Source of the DNA: Ferdinandcohnia salidurans
GTDB taxonomy: Bacteria; Bacillota; Bacilli; Bacillales; Bacillaceae_L
NCBI RefSeq assembly: GCF_042680725.1
Contig: NZ_JBHUEK010000031.1
Span: 62,001-126,000, forward strand
DNA length: 64,000 nt
Direction: 5' to 3'
In this document: positions 35,601-43,747 of the stretch, piece by piece
Numbering within the stretch: the stretch's first letter is position 1
Layout of the letters: each line of letters opens with the position of its first letter
Program-made: the position numbers and the translations under genes
The notes under the pieces: generated by a model
Told to the model about the DNA's origin: nothing
The model's input: only the letters and a program-made list of their open reading frames with translations
Database searches by the model: none

Positions 35601-37091
35601 GCACCTTCCTATTATAGTGAATCATTTGAAGTTGTTCTCGAAGGAAATGGTGAAGTTGCACAAAACGTAGAATTAAGACCATTCATTGGATATCCTGGTG
35701 AAATTGGTTATGACGATGGTACTGCAGAAAATGCACGTGCTTTCTATGATGCTGGTAACGGTTGGGCAGTGAAAATGTCACTAAATGAAGGGCAAAATGC
35801 TGCTCTTGTTACAGGAGGACAATTCCGTTTCTGGGATACAACATGGCCAACCCCAGGAGGAACGGATTTCAAAGTAGAAGTATGGGATGCAACTGGAATA
35901 GATGGAGCACCAGGTAAAAAACTTGCTGGGCCGATTGACGCAACTGCTCTACGAACTGGTGAATGGACAAATGTGGACCTTGCTGCTGAAGGAATCATCG
36001 TAGAAGGCGACTTCTATATGGTATACATTCAAGCAGATCCAAATCCAAATGCACCAGGACTTGGAACCGATGAAGATGGAGAGTATTCAGGTCGTAGCTG
36101 GCAGTTTGTTGGAGGAGCCTGGTCATTAGCTCCAGAAGCTGAAGGAAATTACATGATTCGTGCAACAGTTAATTATGAGGTAACGGCTCCAACCATTACT
36201 TCTCCAATAACAGGAGCTTACACAAATGAATCTACTGTTACTGTTGAAGGAAAGGCAGCCCCTACAACAACTGTTCATATCTTTAACAATGGGGAAGAAG
36301 TAGCAACAACGGACACAACTGATGCTGGTACTTTCTCTGTGGATGTTGAATTGCAAGATGGTGAGAATTCACTAACAGCTAAGGCATCAACTGACACGGG
36401 TATTACCGATGCATCAGAACCTGTAGTTGTTGTGCTTGACCAAACATCTCCGGAACTCGCAATTACAAGCCCAGAAGATGGTGCAAAGACAAATAAAGAA
36501 ACAGTAACTGTAACAGGTACTGTACAGGATGAGAATATTGAATCTGTGACAGTAAATGGAGAGAATGCAACTATTACAGAAGGTAGTTTCTCAAAACGCA
36601 TTTTAATTGAAAATCGAGAAAATAATATCGAGGTCGTTGCTACTGATAAAGCAGGTAATACAACTACTAATCAAGTTACTGTAACTGCTAAATTCGGTGA
36701 AATAAGAATAGCTGACCTTAAACCTACTGAGGATGTACATTTGAAATCAGGTGAAAGTGTGAAGATTGAATTCACAACTGAACCTGGATTAAATGCAACC
36801 TATGCGATTCGCTTACCTTTAACGAACGCTAAAGCTGATCTTAGTAATGCTACAGAACTTCCAATACAAGAAGTATCACCGGGTGTATACGAAGGATATT
36901 GGACAGCAATTTCAAGCGTTGTAGCCGAAGGTGCTGAAATTGAGGTTATTGTAAGGGATGAATTTGGAAACGAGGCACGACAAGTAGCAACTGGTAAGCT
37001 GTTTATCAATGTACAAGAAGATGATGGAAAGCCAGGAAAAGGCAAACCAGGAAAGCCAGGAAAACCTGACAAACCAGGAAAAAATAAATAG
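32691..37091 (+). CDS. bpr: Bacillopeptidase F, secreted subtilisin-like serine protease
   Basis: 1466-aa exported S8 protease. Seen: signal peptide (MRKKGKRRLTKVASIVMCALL...), an I9-type propeptide (about 60-190), catalytic Asp227 (ASIDTGVQWNHP), His274 (GHGTHVTGTMVG) and Ser448 (GTSMAGPH), then an immune-inhibitor-A/MAM-like beta domain (about 640-785), carboxypeptidase-regulatory-like repeats (about 850-1005), a GYPGEIGYDDGTAENA domain, and bacterial Ig-like repeats (PTITSPITGAYTNES; PELAITSPEDGAKTNKE). The C-terminus is a Pro/Gly/Lys tail (PGKGKPGKPG), with no LPXTG anchor. Residue-level likeness to my recollection of B. subtilis Bpr is strong throughout. ATG 32691 has GGGAGG upstream. 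Its position beside minD differs from B. subtilis, where bpr is near ftsZ. Confidence 0.93.
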   Translation: MRKKGKRRLTKVASIVMCALLLAPSVMASQTFAQAKEPSTSYLGNNNDVASSKISKSLQDKFADEKMVTFLVKFKEQVDSNKIANEAAKKASIQKSTVAKTKSIKRNAIVSELRTTAIETQGDVKTYLQKEEASGNAKDIKSFFIVNGMAVTATKDVMEKIASFPEVEKVLPNETRTLHVPVTEKSSVAVESKATPQNIEWNIDRVGAPQVWEMGIDGAGTVVASIDTGVQWNHPALMEQYRGYDPANPSNPNHQFSWFDATAGQSTPYDDIGHGTHVTGTMVGAEPNGANQIGVAPGAKWIAVKAFTDAGGSDIDLLEAGEWIIAPGGNPDMAPDVVNNSWGGGPGLDEWYRPMVQNWRAADIFPEFSAGNTTLFNPGGPGSIATPANYPESFATGATDINDRLAGFSLQGPSPYEGDIKPDISAPGVNIRSSVPGSGYEGGWNGTSMAGPHISAIVALLKQANASLTIEQIEEIITSTATPLTDGTFPESPNFGYGYGLANAYLAVSSVASGLGKIKGQVAKDGMDEEAPTFEHAAPSETYAGMDLPLSISVQDNISITSVVLQYENQDGEWVNVTATQTSGTYNEGTFEAVIPGEDIAEPSVSYRWQVVDFGQNDVTTDEYEVTVQPGISVGYFQDFESTPVGWFSYGAEDTWQWGAPTSGPNSAHSGEKVYATNLAGQYSSRANMTLVMPPIDLPEGPAYLQYMNWFNLERNWDYGHVFVSTDMENWTQLLRITDTSSGWQSAEIDLSEYAGQRVYIGFNVTTDGSVTRDGWYIDDVRLSNEQQPGQSKAQLGVQPTKGDSADRGDSSVSLKEGEKVDPAKIQPKGSHIDFKEVDVNETSPQALPLHAQVSVLESGRSVSTNPATGAYELIHGTGDFTVVAESYGYHAAQQTVTVEAEGEAVANFVLEEKAQGTVSGTITNAATGEPVSGATLLLVEDANVTPVETDENGQYSLTAYEGTYTVRVMAPSYYSESFEVVLEGNGEVAQNVELRPFIGYPGEIGYDDGTAENARAFYDAGNGWAVKMSLNEGQNAALVTGGQFRFWDTTWPTPGGTDFKVEVWDATGIDGAPGKKLAGPIDATALRTGEWTNVDLAAEGIIVEGDFYMVYIQADPNPNAPGLGTDEDGEYSGRSWQFVGGAWSLAPEAEGNYMIRATVNYEVTAPTITSPITGAYTNESTVTVEGKAAPTTTVHIFNNGEEVATTDTTDAGTFSVDVELQDGENSLTAKASTDTGITDASEPVVVVLDQTSPELAITSPEDGAKTNKETVTVTGTVQDENIESVTVNGENATITEGSFSKRILIENRENNIEVVATDKAGNTTTNQVTVTAKFGEIRIADLKPTEDVHLKSGESVKIEFTTEPGLNATYAIRLPLTNAKADLSNATELPIQEVSPGVYEGYWTAISSVVAEGAEIEVIVRDEFGNEARQVATGKLFINVQEDDGKPGKGKPGKPGKPDKPGKNK

Positions 37092-37105
37092 TTTTTTGAA
37101 GGGAG

Positions 37106-37139
37106 AGGAGGATGCAGAGAAATCGCATCCTTCTTTTTC
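37106..37139 (+). terminator. Terminator after bpr
   Basis: GGAGGATGC pairs with GCATCCTTC around AGAGAAATC, then TTTTT. Confidence 0.85.
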
Positions 37140-37189
37140 AATGAGAATCAAATGAAAGATGAATCATTTGATCACAAGTGTTCCAAATT

Positions 37190-37219
37190 GTCATAACTGA
37201 CGTTCTTCAATCATAAACT
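37190..37219 (+). promoter_or_regulatory. Possible sigma-E promoter of spoIVFA-spoIVFB
   Basis: GTCATAA at 37190-37196 and CATAAACT at 37212-37219, spaced by 15 nt, resemble the sigma-E elements (kmATAww and CATACAAT). Its place 37 bp before spoIVFA, a mother-cell gene in B. subtilis, fits. Confidence 0.4.
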
Positions 37220-37255
37220 TGTACAAATAATATGGACAAGGGATGATGTGAATAT

Positions 37256-38035
37256 ATGAGTAATCGAGCGAATGAAATTAGAAGGCGGATTGCGAAGAGA
37301 AAGCGTTCCAGATACCCGAGCCCCACTAATCCACACAAGTCAGTTCCTCCCTTTTTAGCAAATGATGAGGAGCGATTTGGAGGTAGTACATACGCCTCTT
37401 TCGATGGGGGTGGATCTGGAGATGGAGGCCATCCACTCTTCCGAAAAGAAGTCTTTTTATTTAAGGTACTTCTTTCAGCCATTCTTGTATTGTCAATTGG
37501 AATTATATTTAAAAATCAGTCACCAAATTTTGAAAAAGTCCGGCATTTTGTATCCAGTACAATGGAAACTGAATTTCAATTTGCGGCAGTAACGGAATGG
37601 TATAAAGATACCTTTGGCAGTCCACTTGCTTTACTTCCTATTAATCAAAACAAAGAGCAGGTTGATGCACCTGAACCTGGTAAATATGCCCTTCCTGCAG
37701 CTGGAACTGTGACGGAGACCTTTGAAGCAAATGGTCAAGGTATTATTGTTGAAACGGACAGCAAAGTAGTAGAAGCAATGAATGCGGGAAATGTGACGGA
37801 AGTTGCAGTTAAAGGTGATCTAGGCAAGACAGTTGTGATCCAGCATAGTGATGGCACTGAAACTTGGTATGGAAATCTAGGATCAGTAAATGTAAAACTA
37901 TATGATTATGTAGAAACAGGACAAGAGGTAGGACAGGTTCAAGACCCAGAAGGCGAGAACAAAGGAACGTATTATTTTGCAATAAAGCAAGGTGAAACAT
38001 TTATTGACCCGATCCAGGTGATAAAATTTGAATAA
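37256..38035 (+). CDS. spoIVFA: Stage IV sporulation protein FA, regulator of SpoIVFB
   Basis: 259-aa membrane protein that holds the SpoIVFB protease with BofA in the outer forespore membrane until SpoIVB cleaves it. Seen: a basic N-terminus (MSNRANEIRRRIAKRKR), a transmembrane helix (about 66-84; VLLSAILVLSIGIIF), and a C-terminal LytM/M23-like domain (about 150-259; KYALPAAGTVTETF, VVIQHSDGTETWYGNLGSV) that lacks the metal-binding HxH and so is not a peptidase. It overlaps spoIVFB by 8 bp. Confidence 0.93.
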   Translation: MSNRANEIRRRIAKRKRSRYPSPTNPHKSVPPFLANDEERFGGSTYASFDGGGSGDGGHPLFRKEVFLFKVLLSAILVLSIGIIFKNQSPNFEKVRHFVSSTMETEFQFAAVTEWYKDTFGSPLALLPINQNKEQVDAPEPGKYALPAAGTVTETFEANGQGIIVETDSKVVEAMNAGNVTEVAVKGDLGKTVVIQHSDGTETWYGNLGSVNVKLYDYVETGQEVGQVQDPEGENKGTYYFAIKQGETFIDPIQVIKFE

Positions 38036-38894
38036 TTACGTAAAACTCCTAAGAAAAATAGAAATACATCCACTACTTTGGCTTATCGTCGCAATTGCAG
38101 TTGTTACTGCACATTTTAGAGAGTTATTGATGCTGTTTTTAATCATATTTGTCCACGAAATGGGACATGCTGCATGTGCCCATTTTTTTTCATGGAGAAT
38201 TAAGAAGATTCAGCTCCTGCCATTTGGTGGAGTGGCAGAGATGGATGAACACGGAAATCGTCCCTTGAAGGAAGAACTCCTCGTAATAGTAGCAGGGCCC
38301 CTACAACATATTTGGTTAGTGGGTGTTGCGTATTGCTTGTTTTTGGGTTCAGTCATCTCCCCAAAAACATTTGATCTTTTTCTATATCATAACTTAGTGA
38401 TTCTTATCTTTAACCTCCTTCCGATTTGGCCGTTAGATGGAGGGAAACTGCTTTATTTGTTTTTTTCTTATAAGCATTCTTTTTTTGAGGCACATAAACG
38501 GATGCTTTTTGTATCCTGCTTGATAGCTGGGCTCATTTTAGTTGGAATGTTACTCTATAGCCCGAACAATCTAAATCTATGGGTAATTTTATCCTTTCTA
38601 TTCTTTTCGATAATTATGGAATGGAGAAAGAGGCATTACGTCTTCATGAGATTCTTACTGGAACGCTACTACGGTAAGCAGGACACCTTTACGAAATTGA
38701 AGCCACTCGTAGTGGACGAAACAGAAATGGTTTATTCCGTTCTTTCGATGTTTCAACGAGGTTGTAAGCACCCCATTGTCATTAGAAAGGACGGAGAAAA
38801 CCAACAGCCGCTTGATGAAAATGAGCTATTATATGCCTATTTTAATGATAAAAAGATTACCCAACCTGTCGGTGAGCTTCTCTACTTGTATTGA
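38028..38894 (+). CDS. spoIVFB: Intramembrane metalloprotease SpoIVFB (pro-sigma-K processing)
   Basis: 288-aa site-2 protease that cleaves pro-sigma-K in the mother cell. Seen: six hydrophobic segments, the zinc motif H43-E44-x-x-H47 (FVHEMGHAA) and D137 in LLPIWPLDGG, at the same residue numbers I recall for B. subtilis, and a C-terminal CBS-like domain (about 225-288) that senses nucleotides in the family. The TTG start at 38028 lies inside spoIVFA, so translation is coupled. Confidence 0.95.
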   Translation: MNNYVKLLRKIEIHPLLWLIVAIAVVTAHFRELLMLFLIIFVHEMGHAACAHFFSWRIKKIQLLPFGGVAEMDEHGNRPLKEELLVIVAGPLQHIWLVGVAYCLFLGSVISPKTFDLFLYHNLVILIFNLLPIWPLDGGKLLYLFFSYKHSFFEAHKRMLFVSCLIAGLILVGMLLYSPNNLNLWVILSFLFFSIIMEWRKRHYVFMRFLLERYYGKQDTFTKLKPLVVDETEMVYSVLSMFQRGCKHPIVIRKDGENQQPLDENELLYAYFNDKKITQPVGELLYLY

Positions 38895-38950
38895 CATTTC
38901 CAAATGAGGTACATTAAAGGAAAGTGTATTGTTAAAGCGAGGACAAGAGT

Positions 38951-40420
38951 TTGAAGACAATTATTATAAATGTTAAAACAAGTGAAAAACGAGTAGCTGT
39001 AGTAGAGGATCAAAAAGTTCTAGAGTTGAATATCCAGCAACCCAAACATAAAGAAATAGTTGGAAATTTATATAAGGGGCGAGTGATTGACGTCCTACCA
39101 GGGATGCAGGCAGCCTTTGTAGATATTGGTATAGGCAGAAACGGCTATATCGGACGAGAGCAGCTTGCTTCCTACCATCTTTCTCCCCAAAGTGAAAAAG
39201 ATAAAAATATAGCTCATTTTGTTAGACAAGGTGAGGAAATCATTGTTCAAGTTACGAAAGAAGGGGCAGAGCGGAAAGGTCCCAAACTAACTGGACTAAT
39301 TGAGTTTCCTGGAACTTCCCTTGTCTATTCGCCATTTGGGAATTATGTAGCAGTCTCGAGGAAAATGAAAGAGGAAGAAGAAAGGGACAGATGGCGTAAT
39401 TTTGGAAAAACATATCTTGAAAAGCCAGAAGGTCTTATTATCCGGACTGCTTGTGAAAATAAGGATGAATCAATCATTCTAAAGGAGCTTGAAATTCAAA
39501 GAAGCCGCTTCAATTCTTTAATTGAAAAGCAAAAACTACTTAAGCCTCCAAGCCTTTTATTTGATGCCAATCATCTTGTTGATAAAATTCTATTAGAGCA
39601 TCAGTTTGAGGATATTAAGGAAATTGTAATTGATGAAGCGCAAGAATATAAACAGATAAAGGACCTATTAGGCGAAGAAAAAGTCTCTTTTTTTCGTGGA
39701 AAAGAAAATATTTTTTCTTCTTACGGTATAGAGCGGGAAATTGAAAAAGCACTTAAGCATATTGTATGGCTAGATAATGGGGCGTACTTATTAATTGAGC
39801 AGACAGAAGCTTTAACGATAATCGATGTGAATACTGGAAAGTTTCAAGGAAAAGAAAATTTGCGAGATACGGTGTTTAAAACAAATCTCGCAGCAGCAAA
39901 AGAAATTGCTTTCCAACTAAGGCTTCGAGATATTAGTGGTATTGTCTTGGTTGATTTTATTGATATGAAGCATAATGACGAACGCCAAAAAGTCATCCAA
40001 GCCTTACGCTCTGTAGCAAAGGAAGATCGAAATCGCATGACTATTCATGGCTTTACGTCTCTAGGTATTCTAGAGCTAACCCGAAAGAAAACTCGTCAAG
40101 ATCTTTTAGGAATATTGCAGACGAGTTGTCCAACTTGTTCAGGTACAGGACGGGTAGACTCTGCAGAAACGATTGCTTTCAAACTTGAACGTGAATTATG
40201 GGAATATCAAGGCATGGATTACGACGCGATTTGGATTGAAACAACAGAAGAAGTAAAACAAGTCCTGCTCGGAGAAAACACTAATCATAAGAAACGTTTG
40301 GAAGAAGCCTTGTCTTTTCGTATTTATGTAACTGAAATAGTTTCTCCTCGACATGAATATTTCATTAGACATATTGGAACCATTGATGAAATGAAAGAAC
40401 GGCTAAATAATCGGTCCTAA
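38951..40420 (+). CDS. rng: Ribonuclease G/E family endoribonuclease
   Basis: 489 aa, similar in size to E. coli RNase G. Seen: an N-terminal S1 domain (NLYKGRVIDVLPGMQAAFVDIGIGRNGYI), the catalytic DNase I-like domain with TIIDVNTGKF and GIVLVDFIDM (metal-binding Asp residues), and the zinc-link CPTCSGTG. B. subtilis itself relies on RNase Y and E-type activity is absent there, but an rng gene at this locus occurs in many other Bacillaceae. TTG start with GCGAGGA upstream. It sits between spoIVFB and rplU. Confidence 0.9.
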   Translation: MKTIIINVKTSEKRVAVVEDQKVLELNIQQPKHKEIVGNLYKGRVIDVLPGMQAAFVDIGIGRNGYIGREQLASYHLSPQSEKDKNIAHFVRQGEEIIVQVTKEGAERKGPKLTGLIEFPGTSLVYSPFGNYVAVSRKMKEEEERDRWRNFGKTYLEKPEGLIIRTACENKDESIILKELEIQRSRFNSLIEKQKLLKPPSLLFDANHLVDKILLEHQFEDIKEIVIDEAQEYKQIKDLLGEEKVSFFRGKENIFSSYGIEREIEKALKHIVWLDNGAYLLIEQTEALTIIDVNTGKFQGKENLRDTVFKTNLAAAKEIAFQLRLRDISGIVLVDFIDMKHNDERQKVIQALRSVAKEDRNRMTIHGFTSLGILELTRKKTRQDLLGILQTSCPTCSGTGRVDSAETIAFKLERELWEYQGMDYDAIWIETTEEVKQVLLGENTNHKKRLEEALSFRIYVTEIVSPRHEYFIRHIGTIDEMKERLNNRS

Positions 40421-40432
40421 TTTAAGAAATGA

Positions 40433-40461
40433 TTGACTCAAACTTGTCTTTGTGATAATAT
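40433..40461 (+). promoter_or_regulatory. Sigma-A promoter of the rplU operon
   Basis: TTGACT (40433-40438), 17-nt spacer, TAATAT (40456-40461). It lies just upstream of the L21 leader. Confidence 0.8.
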
Positions 40462-40467
40462 TTTCAT

Positions 40468-40580
40468 GTTATTGTTTGTAGCACCCACTGCTACAACCGC
40501 TCATTCCAGGTAGTTAAGTTTCCATTAATGGAGCGCCTGTGTATTGGCGAGTCTTAGTCATACTATTAGGAGGTGCAAAT
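40468..40580 (+). ncRNA. L21 leader, autoregulatory ribosomal protein leader
   Basis: Two hairpins are visible: TTGTAGCA with TGCTACAA (near 40475-40497) and CGCCTGTGTATTGGCG (near 40534-40549), followed by the Shine-Dalgarno AGGAGGTG. The position and pattern fit the Firmicutes ribosomal L21 leader, which is thought to let L21 repress its own operon. Confidence 0.75.
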
Positions 40581-40889
40581 ATGTACGCAATTATTGAAAC
40601 TGGCGGTAAGCAAATCAAAGTTCAAGAAGGCCAAGAAATCTATGTTGAAAAGCTTGACGTAGAACAAGGTGGAACAATTACTTTTGACAAGGTTTTATTC
40701 GTAGGTGGCGAAAACGTAAAAGTTGGTAGCCCAACTGTTGAAGGTGCAACTGTTACAGCTAAAGTTGAAAAGCAAGGTCGCGCTAAGAAGATCGTTGTTT
40801 TCAAATACAAGGCTAAAAAGAACTACCGTAAAAAACAAGGTCATCGTCAACCTTACACTAAAGTTACAATCGAAAAAATCAACGCATAA
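40581..40889 (+). CDS. rplU: 50S ribosomal protein L21
   Basis: 102 aa. MYAIIETGGKQIKVQEGQEI and the C-terminal KKNYRKKQGHRQPYTKVTIEKI are the L21 signatures. ATG 40581 has AGGAGGTG 7 nt upstream; the upstream in-frame extension is in the leader RNA and is rejected. First gene of the rplU-prp-rpmA operon. Confidence 0.98.
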   Translation: MYAIIETGGKQIKVQEGQEIYVEKLDVEQGGTITFDKVLFVGGENVKVGSPTVEGATVTAKVEKQGRAKKIVVFKYKAKKNYRKKQGHRQPYTKVTIEKINA

Positions 40890-40900
40890 GGCTTTCTATC

Positions 40901-41227
40901 ATGATAAAAATAACTATTAACCGTAATAGTTCTGGTAGAATCGACTCGTTTACAATGAGTGGACATGCCGAATATGATGTTCCTGGAAAGGATATCGTTT
41001 GTGCAGGTGCCTCAGCCGTTGCTTTTGGTGCTATTAATTCAATATATGCTCTATGTAAAGTAGAACCGATATTGGAACAAGAAAAAAACGGATTCCTCCG
41101 CTGTCAAATTCCTCAACTCGAGGATGAGACAACCCGGGAAAAGGTACAGCTTCTTCTAGAGGGAATGCTTGTATCCTTACAAACGATTGAACTTGATTAT
41201 GGACAATATATGAAAATTCAATCATAA
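40901..41227 (+). CDS. prp: Ribosomal-processing cysteine protease Prp
   Basis: 108-aa protease (YsxB family) that removes the N-terminal extension of ribosomal protein L27. The catalytic pair His22 (MSGHAEYD) and Cys34 (DIVCAGASAVAFG) is at the positions known for Staphylococcus aureus Prp. It is encoded between rplU and rpmA, its substrate gene. The start ATG is 12 bp after the rplU stop. Confidence 0.95.
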   Translation: MIKITINRNSSGRIDSFTMSGHAEYDVPGKDIVCAGASAVAFGAINSIYALCKVEPILEQEKNGFLRCQIPQLEDETTREKVQLLLEGMLVSLQTIELDYGQYMKIQS

Positions 41228-41256
41228 AAAACTTCATTAATAGGAGGTGGACAATA

Positions 41257-41550
41257 ATGTTCGTAAGATTAGACCTTCAATTCTTCGCTTCTAAAAAAGG
41301 GGTAGGTAGTACTAAAAACGGTCGTGATTCAATCTCGAAACGTCTTGGTGCAAAACGTGCTGACGGTCAATTCGTAACTGGTGGATCAATTTTATACCGT
41401 CAACGTGGTACTAAAATTTATCCAGGAGTAAACGTTGGCCGTGGTGGTGACGACACTCTATTCGCAAAAGTTGACGGAGTTGTTAAATTTGAGCGTGTAG
41501 GCCGTGACCGCAAACAAGTAAGTGTATACCCAGCTGCGCAAGAAGCGTAA
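41257..41550 (+). CDS. rpmA: 50S ribosomal protein L27 with Prp-cleaved leader
   Basis: 97 aa. It starts MFVRLDLQFFA then SKKGVGSTKNGRDS: the Firmicutes extension with the Prp site after Ala11, exposing the mature N-terminus that reaches the peptidyl transferase centre. AGGAGGTGG precedes the ATG. Followed by a terminator. Confidence 0.98.
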   Translation: MFVRLDLQFFASKKGVGSTKNGRDSISKRLGAKRADGQFVTGGSILYRQRGTKIYPGVNVGRGGDDTLFAKVDGVVKFERVGRDRKQVSVYPAAQEA

Positions 41551-41558
41551 TCGTATTA

Positions 41559-41591
41559 AACTCTAACCTTAAGGTTAGAGTTTTATTTTTT
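41559..41591 (+). terminator. Terminator of the rplU-prp-rpmA operon
   Basis: AACTCTAACC pairs perfectly with GGTTAGAGTT (loop TTAA-type), then TTATTTTTT. Confidence 0.9.
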
Positions 41592-41722
41592 GGAGGATGA
41601 AAATGACACATCGAACTTCTGTGTTGGCTTGCTTCTCCGGTCCTCACGTATTAATTGCATACGCTCCGGTCCTCAAAGCTGCGCCGCCTTGAACTTCTTG
41701 GTCCTTTTCAACCTCCTTTTTT
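41592..41722 (-). repeat. Dispersed repeat family 2, copy A
   Basis: About 130 bp with terminal inverted sequences (GGAGGATGAAAA at the left, TTTTCAACCTCC at the right). Inner blocks GACACATCGAA, CTCACGTATTAA, TGCATACG and CTTCTTGGTCCTTTTCA recur at 48548-48701. It lies between the rpmA terminator and spo0B and has no coding potential. It resembles an intergenic repeat I recall from other Bacillus genomes. Confidence 0.8.
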
Positions 41723-41844
41723 TATTTATTAAAGAATCCTGATTGTAGAATGTAGTGTTATTTTCCAAGGTTTGATATAATTTTTAGACAAGATTCGAAA
41801 TCTAAATGTTGTCTTTTGGCACATTGAATTTTAGGGGAAATGAC

Positions 41845-42384
41845 ATGAATAAAAATTGGAGTACGATTGAAGTTTTAAAACATACACGTCACGATTGGTT
41901 AAATAAAATACAGCTAATCAAAGGGAACATCTCACTAAATAAAATGGATCGGGTTAAGACGATAATTGAAGAGATTGTTATAGATGCTCAAAATGAAACA
42001 CATCTCACAAATTTACAAATTCCAACTTTTGCTGCACTTATCATGACCTTAAATTGGGAGCCTCATAAATATCAATTGGACTATGATGTTGTTGGTGATA
42101 TTCGAAATTTATCAAACTACGATACAAAACTAACAGAATGGTGCACACAATTTTTTGCCATACTGGAAGATGCGGTTGATGAAATGGGAGAAAATCATTT
42201 ATCCCTTACTATCGACTGTTCATTAGAGGAAACTCGATTCTTTTTTGATTTTAGTGGAATACTAAAAGATAGGGAATACCTCACAAATTGGCTAACTACG
42301 CTAAGCCAATCAGATCAATTCCCGCAAATAACAGAATACAAAGTACATAATAAAGAAGTAAGTATAACAATACATATTGCATGA
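41845..42384 (+). CDS. spo0B: Sporulation initiation phosphotransferase Spo0B
   Basis: 179-aa phosphorelay protein that passes phosphate from Spo0F to Spo0A. Seen: the phospho-acceptor His16 in HTRHDWLNKIQLIKG on the first helix of a dimerising helical hairpin, then a degenerate histidine-kinase-like ATPase domain without N/G boxes. ATG 41845 follows AGGGGAAATGAC; upstream in-frame codons have no Shine-Dalgarno. TATAAT at 41776-41781 may be its -10. Obg follows 33 bp downstream, as in B. subtilis. Confidence 0.93.
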   Translation: MNKNWSTIEVLKHTRHDWLNKIQLIKGNISLNKMDRVKTIIEEIVIDAQNETHLTNLQIPTFAALIMTLNWEPHKYQLDYDVVGDIRNLSNYDTKLTEWCTQFFAILEDAVDEMGENHLSLTIDCSLEETRFFFDFSGILKDREYLTNWLTTLSQSDQFPQITEYKVHNKEVSITIHIA

Positions 42385-42417
42385 AAATTCAGGTGCATAA
42401 ATAACCGGAGGTAAGAG

Positions 42418-43704
42418 ATGTTTGTAGATCAAGTCAAAGTGTATGTAAAAGGTGGAGACGGTGGTAACGGGATGGTTGCTTATCGTCGTGAAAAATATGT
42501 TCCAATGGGCGGTCCTGCTGGTGGAGATGGTGGAAAAGGCGCGGACGTCATTTTTGAGGTTGAAGAAGGTCTAAGAACCTTGATGGACTTCCGATACCAA
42601 CGCCATTTTAAGGCAAAACGTGGGGAACACGGAATGTCGAAGAATCAGCACGGAAAAAACGCAGAGCCGATGGTTGTTAAGGTCCCCCCTGGCACAGTCG
42701 TGACAGATGATGATACAGGTGTGGTTGTTGCAGATTTAACACAGCATGGCCAAAGAGCAGTCATCGCTAAAGGTGGTCGTGGTGGAAGAGGAAACTCTCG
42801 ATTTGCAACACCTGCCAATCCGGCACCAGAAATCGCTGAAAATGGTGAACCAGGACAGGAGCGTTATATAAGACTTGAACTTAAGGTTTTAGCTGATGTG
42901 GGTCTTGTTGGTTTTCCAAGTGTCGGAAAGTCTACTCTATTATCCGTTGTTTCTGCTGCAAAACCAAAAATTGCAGAGTACCATTTTACAACGATAGTAC
43001 CAAATCTGGGCGTTGTTGAAACAGAGGATGGACGCAGCTTTGTGATGGCTGACCTTCCGGGTTTAATTGAAGGGGCACACCAAGGCGTCGGTCTTGGACA
43101 TCAATTTTTAAGACATATTGAACGAACAAGAGTCATTGTTCATGTAATTGATATGTCAGCAATGGAAGGACGCGATCCTTACGAGGATTATCTCACGATT
43201 AATCAAGAATTAAAGGAATACAATCTTCGTTTAACGGAACGTCCACAAGTGGTGGTCGCAAATAAAATGGATATACCTGAAGCTGAGGAAAATTTAAAAA
43301 CATTTAAAGAGAAGCTCCAAGACGATGTGAAAATTTTCCCGATTTCCGCGATAACAAGACAAGGTCTCCGCGATTTGTTGTTCACGATTGCAGATCTACT
43401 TGAAACGACCCCAGAATTTCCTCTTGAGGTCGAGGAAGATACGAGCAATCACCGCGTGATGTATCGTCACGAAAAAGAAGAAGTGGATTTTATTATTTCG
43501 CGTGAAAGTGACGGCTCATTTATTATTTCTGGAGAACGAGTCGAAAAACTCTTTAAGATGACTGATTTTTCAAGAGATGAGTCTGTAAAACGATTCGCTC
43601 GCCAGTTGCGTGGTATGGGAATCGACGACGCATTGCGTGAAAAAGGTGCAAAACACGGGGATATCGTAAAATTACTTGAATATGAATTTGAATTTATAGA
43701 ATAA
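42418..43704 (+). CDS. obgE: GTPase Obg
   Basis: 428-aa essential ribosome-assembly and stress GTPase. Seen: glycine-rich Obg fold (KGGDGGNGMVAYRREKYVPMGGPAGGDGG), the G domain with G1 GFPSVGKS at residues 165-172, switch I TTIVPNLGVV, G3 DLPGLIEGAHQGVGLG and G4 NKMD, and the C-terminal OCT domain (about 345-428). RBS CCGGAGG precedes the ATG. Named obg in B. subtilis, where it is also needed for sporulation. Confidence 0.97.
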   Translation: MFVDQVKVYVKGGDGGNGMVAYRREKYVPMGGPAGGDGGKGADVIFEVEEGLRTLMDFRYQRHFKAKRGEHGMSKNQHGKNAEPMVVKVPPGTVVTDDDTGVVVADLTQHGQRAVIAKGGRGGRGNSRFATPANPAPEIAENGEPGQERYIRLELKVLADVGLVGFPSVGKSTLLSVVSAAKPKIAEYHFTTIVPNLGVVETEDGRSFVMADLPGLIEGAHQGVGLGHQFLRHIERTRVIVHVIDMSAMEGRDPYEDYLTINQELKEYNLRLTERPQVVVANKMDIPEAEENLKTFKEKLQDDVKIFPISAITRQGLRDLLFTIADLLETTPEFPLEVEEDTSNHRVMYRHEKEEVDFIISRESDGSFIISGERVEKLFKMTDFSRDESVKRFARQLRGMGIDDALREKGAKHGDIVKLLEYEFEFIE

Positions 43705-43747
43705 AATAATGTGTTTAAAAGAAGGTAAGTAGGGGGGAGTAGCTTAC

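Noticed and set aside
37256..38035. SpoIVFA as an active M23 peptidase
   Set aside because: The LytM-like domain lacks the zinc-binding His/Asp residues, in line with the regulatory role of SpoIVFA.
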